This document shows positions 1 through 9,896 of a stretch of DNA of 42,190 bases, one piece after another. The stretch is taken from NCBI GenBank assembly GCA_022925895.1, contig JAKSYS010000554.1, positions 1 through 42,190 on the forward strand, read 5' to 3'. How positions within the stretch are numbered: the stretch's first letter is position 1; each line of letters starts with the position of its first letter. The stretch comes from Fragilaria crotonensis (Eukaryota; Bacillariophyta; Fragilariophyceae; Fragilariales; Fragilariaceae). A model generated the notes under the pieces. It ran no database searches and was not told the origin of the DNA. It was given only the letters and a program-made list of their open reading frames with translations. A program made the position numbers and the translations under genes.

Positions 1-240
1 GTGATGTTGTAGGTGACGGTATGCAGTGTGCGTTGGGTCGAGAAGGTGGTGCGCCTGATTGGGAGCCTCGTGAACACGGTCGACACTGGGAGCATCGTCG
101 AGGAGGAGACATCGTTGACACTCGTCGTGATTGTTGGTTTAGCACTCCCAAACGCGAGTCACACCGGCAAGAGGTCATGGGAGCAACCAGGGGCACCGGG
201 GACGCGACAGACTGGGGGTACCCCGTGGAGATAACGAACT
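1..240. other. Unassigned sequence left of helicase-element copy A
   Basis: Nothing is recognised here. Two overlapping forward frames are open, but neither contains a known motif or looks like RT, integrase or endonuclease. The zinc-finger homology of copy A stops near 240, so this is either the DNA that replaced the rest of copy A or a diverged interior. The missing 5' half of LINE-1 or of the copia element would be expected to the left of this nest, but I cannot identify either here. Confidence 0.4.
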
Positions 241-605
241 AAAGCAATACCGCTTTCCATAGAGTGCTTTTTCAAATGATCACGGATGCACCTTTCATCC
301 ATTCGAATTGGAGTATTTATTTTGCATTCTTGACAGCCAAGTCCGAATGGAGAAAAGGTGAACAGTTCTTGAATTGGACCAAAATCCAGCTGTCTCTTTT
401 GGGTTGTGGACATGTCCATAGTTACTAGTGGATGCTTTGTTGTTCTGTGTGGTTGGCGATGTTGTTGCATGAGATGCATCGTACTTCTGCAACACCTGGG
501 CGCGCCAATTGAGATGGTACGGGATCTACGGGAACGCGGCGTAGCACCCGACGTACACGTCTCTAAATAAAAAGTGACACACGACGTACAAAAAGTGACA
601 CCCAC
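241..605 (-). pseudogene. Zinc-finger N-terminus of OrsD/RecQ-like protein, fragment
   Basis: The minus-strand frame contains FSPFGLGCQECK followed by HLKKHSMESGI. This matches FSPFGLGCRMCK...HLKKHGMES of copy B residue for residue in the zinc-binding positions (C-x2-C then H-x4-H). This CxxC...H finger at the start of a RecQ-like helicase resembles the fungal OrsD-type C2H2 domain. Nothing of the helicase survives in this copy: after MESGIALV the reading frame runs into unrelated sequence. No ATG near the apparent start is convincing. This is a relic and probably not expressed. Confidence 0.65.
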
Positions 606-702
606 CGTACAAATCCTCAGTTAAAAATGACACCCGCCGTATCAAGTAAAAGTATCTATATCTGTGGATATTTTATCTATTTTTAGGCCCGCCCCCTTAG
701 GG
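241..702 (-). mobile_element. Helicase element, copy A (5'-terminal fragment)
   Basis: Read on the minus strand this is the first ~460 bp of an element of the same family as 700-4452. The terminus CCCGCCCCCTTAGGG (688-702, plus strand) is followed inward by an AT-rich block (about 625-687), which is strongly similar to the matching block in the other copies. Next come tandem subterminal repeats related to GTACGTCGGGTGTCACTTTTT-like units (about 530-625), then the first zinc-finger coding segment. Copy A is diverged from copies B and C at the nucleotide level, so it is an older or different subfamily. It stops at about 240. Its right end directly abuts the left end of copy B. Confidence 0.7.
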
Positions 703-3700
703 ACAGGCTCCACATTTTTCGGTTGTTTCTCTTCCAAACATGGTTGACAAAATTTGCACTGCACAACCGCACAGTCCTTGGGAAGCATTTGAAAGCCAAT
801 CTCGAACACCCGATGATGTCATGACAGCTGTGAAGTTGACGTGATCTTGTGCCAATATGAATCCTTCGTTCAGGAGCCTTGTATACCTGAGATTGTCATT
901 GATGATGCGGTGAGGAGAAAGGTTGTCAGGTACGGCAAATAGCACTTGTCCAAAGTTCATTCGCATGCTGTTCCGAAAGCGACCTAAGAACTGGACGATT
1001 TGCATGGAGTCGTACAGATAGCCAACACAAACCAAATGTCTGCAGGAAGGATTTTCATTGCCGACCAATCCAATTGTGGTTGATATGAGGACATCCAACT
1101 GTCCTTTGCTCCATTCTGCGGCAATTTGATTGACTTCTTCTTGTGAGGAGTCCGAGGAAACAAATTTGCAGTTGAACCTAGGGAATAATTGATCCAATAG
1201 GAAAGTCCCATCCTTCTTTTCTGCAACAATAACGTGAACAGCAGCAAGTCCACTTCCAGATTCCAATTTTGTTTTGACAAAGTGAGCAGCGACATATTTA
1301 TATCGCGAAGTAATTGACACTTTGATTTCGAACCCCTGTGGGAACCCACCGACAACATGACTCCCGAGGATAAGTTTGACATCACTGAGGTCGTGGGTTC
1401 TCGATAATCCAAGTTGCTTAGCAAATCTTTTAACGGCAAAAATTGGAAGCGAGCCACTCATGACAACAATGGGAATACCCAGACTTGGGAGTTCTGAATA
1501 AACCCTATATTTGTCGCAGCTCATTTCAGAAAGTATGGTGTGGACTTCGTCGATTACAATTTTATCAACGACATCCACCCAAGACTTGAATACCGGAGAT
1601 ACTTGAACAAATTGTTAACGGCATCAGGTTCAAGAAAAGTAAGCTTGGAAGGCTATCTTTCTCCCGAAGCTCTTCTGGTAGTGCACCATCAGAGGTGATG
1701 TCCCGACCAGAAAAAACACAGATGGTGGAATGTAGGGAAAGCATCTCGAACGCCGCGGATGCCATTGCAAACTGATACCCAGCCAAGAATCGAAATGGTG
1801 AAATGTGGATGATTGTCTTTGATTTATGGTTGGCGAGGTTGCGAGCGATAATTGGAATTATATAGGACTCCGACTTTCCCTCGCCTGGAGCGAGTAGAGC
1901 TATGCAATGCTGTGGCTTGTTGTTGAACTCGGCACTGTACCCAAACTCAACCAACTCTTTTTGCTGCACAGACAAATAGTGGTCGTGACCATTACTCGGA
2001 CTTACCAAATTTGGAAACCGAAGTCGCACTGCATTGCGAAGGTCTGCCAAGGAAAGTCTCACCAAGAATTTGGATATTTGATATGACGTGTCACCAATCG
2101 CAAAATGATAGGCGTTGAAGTGTGCCTCCTCCGAACCGACTTGCTGGCTGGAATAGGCAGTGGAATGAGTCAATGCAGAATGACCCATTTTTGAGGCTCC
2201 CATGGAGTTCGACGACAGAAAATTGTGAAGTTGGTGGTGGCCACCGGTCACAAAGTTTGAAACACCAGCCCAAAAGTGCCGAACCTGTATCATGTTTGGA
2301 ATTGCAGATAAGGAAAAGAGATCTCTGATGATGTGTGATGGTTGAATTGCTGAACGATTGATCCTTGTAGGGAAAATGAGATTCCGAGTGTTGTCGCTGT
2401 CGTGGCTGGTGAACAAACTTGCGTTCGATTGGATCAGAGATCGGAACAACAAGAAATATCTGGAGATAACAGGAGGTAGCTTGCGCTCGATTTCCTTGCT
2501 GGTTCGACGTGATGTGCTGTTGAACCCTTTCAGGGTAGAAAGTGTGTAATAGACTGTATTGTTGGTGAAGAGACAATTAAACATTGTTGGATCGCGAAGC
2601 TCGTTCAACCTGGCCGAACCCCCGCCGAAACCGTGAAAAGACATTTCTAAAAGTGCTGTCAAATGGTCGAAATGCTACCGACTCCCACCAAATTCCATTG
2701 GCCAAGTTTGACATTGCGAGCTTCATCAAGAGCACAGTCTTAGGAACAATTTGTGACCAGGTGTCAAATGGAAAGGAGAATTGATCGACAACAATGTTTC
2801 CGATTTCATCAAGAGTGGTCTTCCTTCGTTTTGGGAGTCGACGATGCATTTCACGAATTTGCCGGAGCATCGGTGACAGAGAATGGAGAACGTGGGATCT
2901 TCGTACAGCAGTTAAAAAGTGCTGGACCATGTGTTGAGAATGCATCTTCTGTATAGGAACAAATAACAGAACAAATGGCAGCTTTCAATATTGATGACAC
3001 CTTGGCAAAGATGGAAGATATGGTGTCGCACGAGATCATTTTGATTTTTGAACCATTTTTTTCAATGCGAAATCCTGACATCAAACAGAACTCAACTGCA
3101 AGGGGATGATGTTCCACTGATGCCGGGATCTCAAGCATCAGATTGGCCAAAAAGTACGCAATTGCAAATCCGTCGTTGGTGTGAAATGGCTTGCGAGAAA
3201 AGACACCTCGTCGGTATGCAAATGATAGAAGCTTCTTGAGTTCAATGAGGAGAGTTGTTGGATCATGTTGCATGGTATAAATGGTGCGTTGCGAGATATC
3301 ATCCACTTCACCGCCTTCAAATGTTTGCAATGCGGCACGAAGATTTCCGGGAACCATTAAAATATTCTTCTGGGCATACTTCAGAAGCCAGATTTCTGCT
3401 TCTTTATGGATGGGTAGCAAAAGTGGCTCTTGAGTTGGATTTGGTAGAGTATGGATGGCGGCAAAATCTTCTTCAATTTTCTCAACGAATTGTGCAGCAC
3501 CCCCCACATTGAGATATGAGAGGGGTAAACATATGTGTGTAGGTGTGGTCGTCTTTTTCACGGTTTGGTAGGAACGAGATGAGTGCCGCTCTTGCCTCAA
3601 CGTAATCAAATTGTTTCGTAATGTGAGGTGGCATGCTGAAAAGGGGTTCGATTTGACTCGAAGACACGTATGAACCGCAACACAGCTTAGTGAGATTGAC

Positions 3701-4155
3701 TTGCTGTAGCTTTGTTGGGTCACAGCCACCCTTCTGACAATGCCGAATGGCACTATCCTTCCTTAATTGAAAAACTTTCCCGCAAGTACATGATACACCC
3801 TTGTATGTGACATCATCAACACGATATGGTTCAATTGAGCGATAACGCTTGACTTCCTCAATTTGTGTTTTGAAGCTTTCCAAATGGGATTTTGCAGTAG
3901 AAATCCCGCGCTTTCCATTCCATGTTTTTTGAGATGGATTTGAATGCTTCTCAGATTCAATTGAATCGTTACCGATTTCTTGCACATTCGACACCCCAGA
4001 CCAAATGGCGAGAAGTTGAATGGTCCACAACTGAACGCAAGAGGAGAAACTACTGGAGCAACACGATCCTGCCATGGGGAAATCTCTGTTGCTGCTTGTC
4101 TTTTTTTTGGTGTGGGAGTGATTGGGAACATGGTCGCAGCATCAAAAGCAAACAA
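697..4155 (-). pseudogene. OrsD-like zinc finger / RecQ-like helicase, frameshifted
   Basis: A protein of roughly 1,100 residues is spread over several minus-strand frames. N-terminal fingers: CRMCK...HLKKH (about 3920-4020) and VSCTCGKVFQL...HCQKGGC (about 3730-3800). An unassigned middle region spans about 2580-3730. The helicase core follows: Walker A APGEGKSES (about 1865-1895), DEVH box VIDEVHTIL (about 1537-1563), and motif VI QFLGRFRNS (about 970-1000). The order matches fungal OrsD-RecQ proteins, and a strand-separating ATPase role is inferred from that family. Frame changes are needed near 3915, 3700, 2900, 2620 and 1570. The stop codon (697-699) lies inside the terminal TTAGG motif shared with copy A. 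The gene is decayed, but its motifs are intact. Confidence 0.6.
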
Positions 4156-4299
4156 ATGTGATGATTCATGCAGTACTGTGTGTGTGAAGTACCGACGGAT
4201 TGGAGGTCCGCGCCATATTTTTGTGGCTGATCCGCGCCTGCCATGCTGATGATGTGATGACGACGATTATGGAGCCCTACAGCGGAGCTCTGTACCACC

Positions 4300-4405
4300 C
4301 GATGAAGAGGTTGCGTATCTAATGGTACCACCCAATGCTGAAAAAGACACACCCGATGCAAGTTTTCCCATATTAAATTCCCACCCGATGTATCAAGTAA
4401 AAAAA
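4300..4405. repeat. Subterminal repeats of helicase element (copy B)
   Basis: Four degenerate copies of a (C/T)ATCGGGTGG-like motif are spaced 25-35 bp apart just inside the right terminus. Equivalent arrays lie at about 530-625 (copy A, TACGTCGGGTG plus a T-run), 9618-9725 (copy C, near-identical to B) and 9785-9845 (copy D, TACGTCGGGAG plus a T-run). They look like protein-binding repeats at an element end. Confidence 0.5.
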
Positions 4406-4422
4406 TACATCCCTGAAGTAAT

Positions 4423-4430
4423 TTTATATA
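4423..4430 (-). promoter_or_regulatory. TATA-like box of helicase element (copy B)
   Basis: TATATAAA on the minus strand lies about 22 bp inside the element terminus and about 270 bp upstream of the zinc-finger coding sequence. The same box sits at the same position in copy C (9751-9758). Copies A and D have the AT-rich variant GATAAAATAT / AATAAAATAT there. Its conservation suggests that the element carries its own promoter. Confidence 0.45.
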
Positions 4431-4452
4431 GAAATCGGACCGCCCCCTTAGG

Positions 4453-7400
4453 AGCCACCTCGGAATGAACAAGAATGTATACAACAACTTCGACGGTCAG
4501 AGCAAGAAGTTCGGAAGATCGTCAATGGAAGTTTCGAACGGCGAGTGCAGGAGAGACTCCGTCGGATTCAGGAACTTCAGACATCGGGATCAGCGTCCGA
4601 TCGAAATCAAGCCAGAGTCTTGCGTCAAATTCATAGTGCTGAAGCCAAAAATAGAGTGTATGCGAAGTTGAGATCTCTCCCGAATGGTTAATGAACGAAC
4701 AGGAGTTTCACGCATAGAAATACCACTGCATCCAGATCAAGATCCAAAGACATGTTCAGAATGGCAACAAATTGACGTTCCAACGGTGGTGCTTGAACAG
4801 CTAAGAAGTCGAAATCAAAAGCATTTTGGACAGGCAGCTGGGACTCCATTTACAGTTCCACCGCTTAGCCACCAATTGGGTTATCGAGGTGATGGAGAGT
4901 TCGCAGATCAAATTCTTACGGGAAATTATCAATACCCAGCGGGATTAACAGACAATGTTCGCAAATTTCTTTATCATTTAAGAATCACTGACGAACTGGC
5001 ACAACTGCAAGTATTCCCAACCATCGACGAAAAAGATTATGTAGGGAAACTAAAGGCCTGGCGCGAATCGACAGTGACATCTCCTTCGCGGATGCACCTG
5101 GGACATTATAAAGCAATGATATCGAAACATTTGTACTCCCAGATTCCTGAAGTTGAGAGCGACGAGCATAAGGCATTTCGAGAGGAGTTGGACTTTAAAC
5201 AGAGTGAAATCTTGCGAGTACATTTACTATTGATGAACTATGCTTTGGAGCGCGGTTATTCTTACCAACGGTGGCAAACAGTTGCAAATTCAGTATTATT
5301 TAAAGAGCCGGGAAATATTCGAATCCACAGGACAAGGATCATTCACATTTATGAGGCTGATTATAATTTGATGTTGGGATTAAAGTGGCGTTCGGCATTA
5401 CTTCAGGCGGAAGCACTTGCGCAATTAAACAGTGGTCAGTTCGGTTCACGTCCAAAGCATAATGCGACGGACCCTGTATTTGTTGAAGAACTTCAACTCG
5501 AGTTATCGCGGATTACCAGGAAGACGCTCGCACTCACCAATTATGATGCTACGGCATGTTACGATCGAATCATCCCAAACTTTGCGATGACAGCAAGTCG
5601 GAAATTTGGAGTGTCGGCAACGGTTTCACATTCGAATGCACGTACGCTCGAACAGACGGATTATCGGATTCGCACCGATGTGGGTCTGGCTACCGAGGGA
5701 TATCAACACTCAGAGGATTACCCCATATACGGCACGGGACAAGGAAGCGGCAATTCCCCAGTCATTTGGTGTTTTATATCCAGCATTTTGTACGATTGTT
5801 ACGAAGAACTTGCAAGCACAGCTCAGTATCGCACTCCGGATAACCAAAGAAAAATGGAATTGGGAATGATTGGTTATGTCGATGATTCAAATGGACAAAC
5901 AAACTGTTTTGATGACATCGAGACGACTGCGACTGCATTGGAAGTTCTGCATAAGATGCAGAAAAATGCAAATATATGGTCACAGCTGTTAAGTGTGTCG
6001 GGTGGAGCGTTGGAGCTGACGAAATGCTCTTATCACATTGTTCATTGGAAATTTGCCACATCTGGGGCTCCGGTACTGTGTAACGATCGGGAACAGTTCG
6101 GCGGTGTGGCAGTGTCCGATGTGATAACAGGGGAATCGTACGAATTGCAGTATCTGGCTCCATACGAGGCTCACAAAACTCTGGATCATTATAAAGAGCC
6201 GTCAGGAATCCAAACCACTCAGTATCGGAAATTGTGGGAAAAGAGCAACGCATTAACCTCGTTTCTCTGGAGTAATCATATTACGCGAGAAGAGGCATGG
6301 ATATTTTACTTCTCGACGTACCTCCCAAGTGTTTCTTATCCTTTGGCAAATTCACATTTTACCGAATCTCAGTTGACAAAATTACAAAAGCGAGCAATGA
6401 ATATTCTGTTTGCGAAGTGTGGTTTTAACAGAAATACAAAACGCGAAGTACTTTTTGGGCCTCTTGACTTGGGGGGCGCAGACTTCAGGCGGCTGTATGA
6501 CCAACAAGGCATCGGTCAGATCATAACTTACTTACGTCATTGGAGAACACGAACACTTGTGGGGGATCTGTTACGAATGGTCCTCGAATGGTGTAATTAT
6601 GTTGCGGTTCTATCGGTCTCAATCCTCGAGAATACTTCTTGTAAACTTCCACATCTGGAATCCAAATGGATCGCTTCGCTGAGAGATTATTTGCACAGCG
6701 TTGGAGCATCGATTCAGGTTGACGCGGACGGGATTCCTCCTCTGGAACAAGAAAATGATGATTATGTTATGGAAAGAGTAGTGCGGTCTCGACAATTCAA
6801 GGCATCAGAAATTCGGAAAATAAACTATTGCCGATTGTATCTCCAAGCGGTTATGCTGTCGGATCTGGCTACCGTCACAGGAGACGTTCTTGACGATACT
6901 AAGTTGAGCGGTAATCCTTCACTCCAGAGTAGTCGATCTAGATGGAATGGGGTACATCAAGAGAAGCCGTCTCCACTTGAATGGAGATTGTGGCGGAAAG
7001 CGAATCGTTTGTGGTCACAGCCCTCGGGGAGGTTGGATGTCCCACTGGGTCGGTGGTTGAGAAAACACAGAGATCGCAGAATCGAACTCTTTGCGTACCA
7101 ATATCGCAACCGATTGGCGGTACGAGTAGCAGATGGCTTTGTGGTACGTCGCCAATCACAACAGTCATATACCCGATATGAGGAAACAAGTCGAGTGATA
7201 AGATATCTCAACATCCCTAACGAGGCGGTCCCTACGACTGTGGTACATAATGATGACTTGAGCTGGGAGGTTATACGCAGAGGTATGGTACTTTGCTCGA
7301 ATGTTGCACAATCAGATATGTCTACTTTTTCTTCGTTCATCGAATCGCTGGCACCATGGGAGATAGATATTCTCCGTCATACGACGCTAAGCGTTGATCC

Positions 7401-8022
7401 TCGAATGGCGGTTTGGGAATTACAGGAACATTTTCAGGCGGGAACGGACGGTTCTTCTAAGCATCATGGGACGCAAGGGGCGTTTGGTTGGATAGTAACT
7501 ACGTCTTCAGGTGAGCGGATAGCTTCAGGGAATGGTCCCTCACGGGGAGCAAAGATTGATTCATATCGAGCAGAATGCAGCGGGATGCTTACATTCCTCC
7601 GATTCTTGATTCGCCTAGCAGAGTATACGGACATGTTTGGTACATGGGTTGGTCGAGTAGGAACGGATAGTCAGAGTATGTTGGATCGGTTATTCGGTAA
7701 ACAGAACACTGGCTCTTCGGAAGTCCACCGATACAACGCTAGTAACTTGAAGGAATTGGATGTGTTCGTTTCCGAGTGGGACTTGTTGCACGAGATCCAA
7801 ATCGCACTGCGATTACTACCAGACGTCACGTTGGAATATGTCAAAGGACATCAGGACGATCATGTGGATTTTTCCTCCCTTTCTCTTATGGCCCAACTGA
7901 ACGTAGAGGCAGACGGGTTAGCTACGAGGTATCAACAACAATTTGGAAGGACTTGCCCGCATGTGTTGATGTCCGAGCACGCTGGGGCGTATCTAGTGGT
8001 GGAAGATGGGAGTGACTCATAA
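4453..8022 (+). pseudogene. LINE-1 ORF2: reverse transcriptase and RNase H
   Basis: From 4456 the frame reads PPRNEQECIQQL, then continues after a one-base shift near 4682 as a long frame from 4684 to 8022. RT motifs: LTNYDATACYDRI (motif A), YGTGQGSGNSP (motif B) and GYVDDSNGQTN (catalytic YVDD). RNase H (about 7440-7930) has the expected acidic set: Asp in GTDGSS (7447), Glu in YRAECSG (7573), Asp in GTDSQS (7666), then VKGHQDD and NVEADGLA. The RT copies element RNA at a nicked target and RNase H removes the RNA strand. The RT core itself is unbroken. The endonuclease is missing and the frame breaks near 8015, so this copy cannot be autonomous. Only the piece from 4684 is an uninterrupted ORF. 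Confidence 0.85.
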
Positions 8023-8912
8023 AGTGCCTCAAATTGTACGTCGATTGGCTACTGGCCCTCCCCTTCGGGAGTATATCAGAAATAAGAATGGATGGAATGA
8101 GAACATTATGCACACTATTAACTGGCAAGCACATGCTCGATTTATGAAACACAACATCGAGCGGCGAGTGCATTTTTCGAAAATGGTTCACGAATGCTTG
8201 CCGACAAACAGTCTGCGCAATCGGATGGATTCCGGGCGGAGAACGTGCCCAGTATGTCCGAGCGAACACGAAACGAGGGATCATATATTGCGATGTTCAA
8301 GCAGTTCTCGGGTGGTTTGGAGAACTGCTTTTGCATCGTCTTGAGGAGTTTCATGGTCAAGAAGACACATGCCCATTTATTCGATTCTTGCTGAGAGAGG
8401 CATTATCCCAATGGTTTCGCGAAGAGGAAAATGACATCACGGTATCCCCCTTGTTTTTCCCCCGTGACGTCCGAGACATTATCCTTCAGCAAAATGCGAT
8501 AGGATGGCGACAAATTTTCAACGCCCGATTTGGAAGTGAATGGAGTCGCGTCCAACAAGAGTATTATTGTAAAGCATCAACAGGTACCAGTGGTAATAAG
8601 CAGCGCACAGGCGAACGGTGGCAGGTCAAACTTGCAAAATTGATCGGAGAGAATTGGTTGGAACTCTGGAAAGTGCGGAATGCAGAGGTTCACGGTCATG
8701 ATCATCGCACTCAAGCAGAAGCTTTGCGCCGAGATGTTTCCCGACAGTTGGATGGGATATATCAACAGCGAGCTCATTACGAACCGCAAGTCCAACGGCT
8801 CCTGTTCCCAGACGTCAACGAGCATCTCAATCGTCCAATGTGGGTGACCCGTAATTGGTTGGCAATCAACGCACCGATTTTTCGTGAAAGTATGCGGCGT
8901 GCAAAAAGATAG
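8006..8912 (+). pseudogene. LINE-1 ORF2 C-terminus: zinc knuckle and conserved tail domain
   Basis: This continues the RNase H frame after a shift near 8015, with another shift near 8340. The first part carries CPVCPSEHETRDHILRC (8246-8296), a CxxC...H...C knuckle like that at the end of many plant and stramenopile LINE proteins. After it comes a domain of about 190 residues with QQNAIGW, LWKVRNAEVHG, HYEPQVQRLL and NWLAINAP. LINE-3 has the same landmarks in the same order. I do not recognise this tail as a named family. It ends in a basic SMRRAKR at the stop codon. A nucleic-acid-binding role is inferred only from the zinc knuckle. Confidence 0.7.
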
Positions 8913-9083
8913 GGCTATACAAGGAGTACGATCATTGCATTCCTATTTTCCGTCCATGTCTTAGGCTTGATGGCTTAAGAGAGAGTGCTACTTGACAGTA
9001 TTCGCACAGGATACTGTTGAGTCGTGTGAGTCGGTTCTTCTTGTCTGTGAGGATTGCGGCAGCACGTAAAAAGATTTTAGGTT
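8913..9083. other. Junction between LINE-1 end and helicase-element copy C
   Basis: This stretch is the LINE-1 3' untranslated tail, the truncated interior of copy C, or both. No terminal poly-A or target duplication is visible. A minus-strand frame in continuation with copy C runs through it but has no recognisable motif. A T-run (9082-9091 region) marks where similarity to copy B begins. Confidence 0.35.
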
Positions 9084-9780
9084 TTTTTTTGAATTGAAAA
9101 ACTTTCCCACAAGTACACAATACACCCTTGTATGTGACATCATCAACACGATATGGTTCAATTGAGCGATAATGCTTGACTTCCTCAATTTGTGTTTTGA
9201 AGCTTTCCAAAAGGGATTTTGTAGTAGAAATCCCGCTCTCCATTCCATGCTTTTTAGATGGATTTGAATGCTTCTCAGATTCAATTGAATTGTTACCGAT
9301 TTCTTGCACATTCGACACCCCAGACCAAATGGCGAGAAGTTGAATGGTCCACAACTGAACGCAAGAGGAGAAACTACTGGAACAACACAATCCTGCCACG
9401 GGGAAATCTCTGTTGTTGCTTGTCTTTTTTTTTGGTGTGGGAGTGATTGGGAACATGATCGCAGCATCAAAAGCAAGTGAATGTGATGTTTCATGCAATA
9501 TCGTGCTGTTGTGATATACTGACGGTGATTGGAGGTCCGCGCCATATTTTTGTGGCTGATCCGGGCCTGCCATGCTGATGATGTGATGACGACAAATAGG
9601 GACCCCTACAGCGGAGCTCTGTACCACCCGATGAAAAGGTTACGTATCTAATGGTACCACCCAATGCTGAAAAAGACACACCCGATGCAAGTTTTCCCAT
9701 ATTAAATTCCACCCAATGTATCAAGTAAAAAAATACATCCCTGAAGTAATTTTATATAGAAATCGGACCGCCCCCTTAGG
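9084..9780 (-). mobile_element. Helicase element, copy C (internally truncated)
   Basis: This copy is near-identical to the 5' portion of copy B (about 3765-4452). It has the same terminus CCGCCCCCTTAGG (9768-9780), TATA-like box (9751-9758), subterminal repeats and zinc-finger coding start, including the VDDVTYKGV...CTCGKVFQF segment. The helicase part is missing. One difference from B is informative. At the HLKKHGMESGI position each copy carries a different small indel, so neither preserves one open frame and both are relics. High identity to B indicates recent common activity. Its right end abuts copy D directly. Confidence 0.75.
9751..9758 (-). promoter_or_regulatory. TATA-like box of helicase element (copy C)
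   Basis: TATATAAA (minus strand) is at the same distance from the terminus as in copy B. Confidence 0.4.
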
Positions 9781-9896
9781 GGATCCCTCTCGACGTACAA
9801 AAATGTCCCTCCCGACGTACAAAAATCACTCACGACGTGTCGAATAAAAGTATCCATACCTTATGATATTTTATTGACATAAAAGCCCGCCCCCTT
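9781..9896 (-). mobile_element. Helicase element, copy D (terminal stub)
   Basis: Only about 115 bp remain: two or three TACGTCGGGAG-type subterminal repeats, an AT-rich block whose spacing and sequence match copy A (AATAAAAGTATCCATA versus AAGTAAAAGTATCTATA), and the terminus CCCGCCCCCTT (9886-9896). It abuts copy C on the left. On the right it joins a copia RT in frame at the codons for I-S-Y-V-D-D. The AGG usually following CCCCCTT is replaced by CAT of the copia sequence, which puts the element boundary at or just before 9896. Confidence 0.65.

Larger units (their letters stand above)
700..4452 (-). mobile_element. Helicase element, copy B (longest copy, decayed)
   Basis: This is a minus-strand element of about 3.75 kb. 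Its 5' end (plus-strand right end) is CCGCCCCCTTAGG at 4440-4452. Inside it are a TATA-like box and subterminal repeats (GATACATCGGGTGG, GCATCGGGTGTG, GCATTGGGTGGTAC, TCATCGGGTGGTAC on the minus strand). One gene fills the rest. Its 3' end abuts the terminus of copy A, so CCGCCCCCTTAGG lies on both sides of copy B. No transposase, HUH nuclease, tyrosine recombinase or RT is visible. The right end cuts LINE-1 ORF2 just before its Pro-Pro-Arg-Asn segment, which shows insertion into that LINE. Mechanism of mobility is unknown. Confidence 0.65.
4453..8912 (+). mobile_element. LINE-1: non-LTR retrotransposon, 3' half, inactive
   Basis: This is the 3' part of an ORF2 encoding RT, RNase H, a C-terminal zinc knuckle and a terminal domain. 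The endonuclease and ORF1 are absent because helicase-element copy B abuts the ORF at 4453. By alignment with LINE-3, the junction is at the residues corresponding to LPPSK of LINE-3 (PPRNEQ here). The 3' end is not defined: after the stop at 8912 there is no clear tail before copy C. LINE-1 and LINE-3 belong to one family, and LINE-2 is a more distant relative. Confidence 0.8.

Noticed and set aside
700-4452. Helitron
   Set aside because: A helicase is present, but it is RecQ-like, not PIF1-like. No HUH Rep domain is seen, and the ends do not show TC...CTRR with a 3' hairpin.
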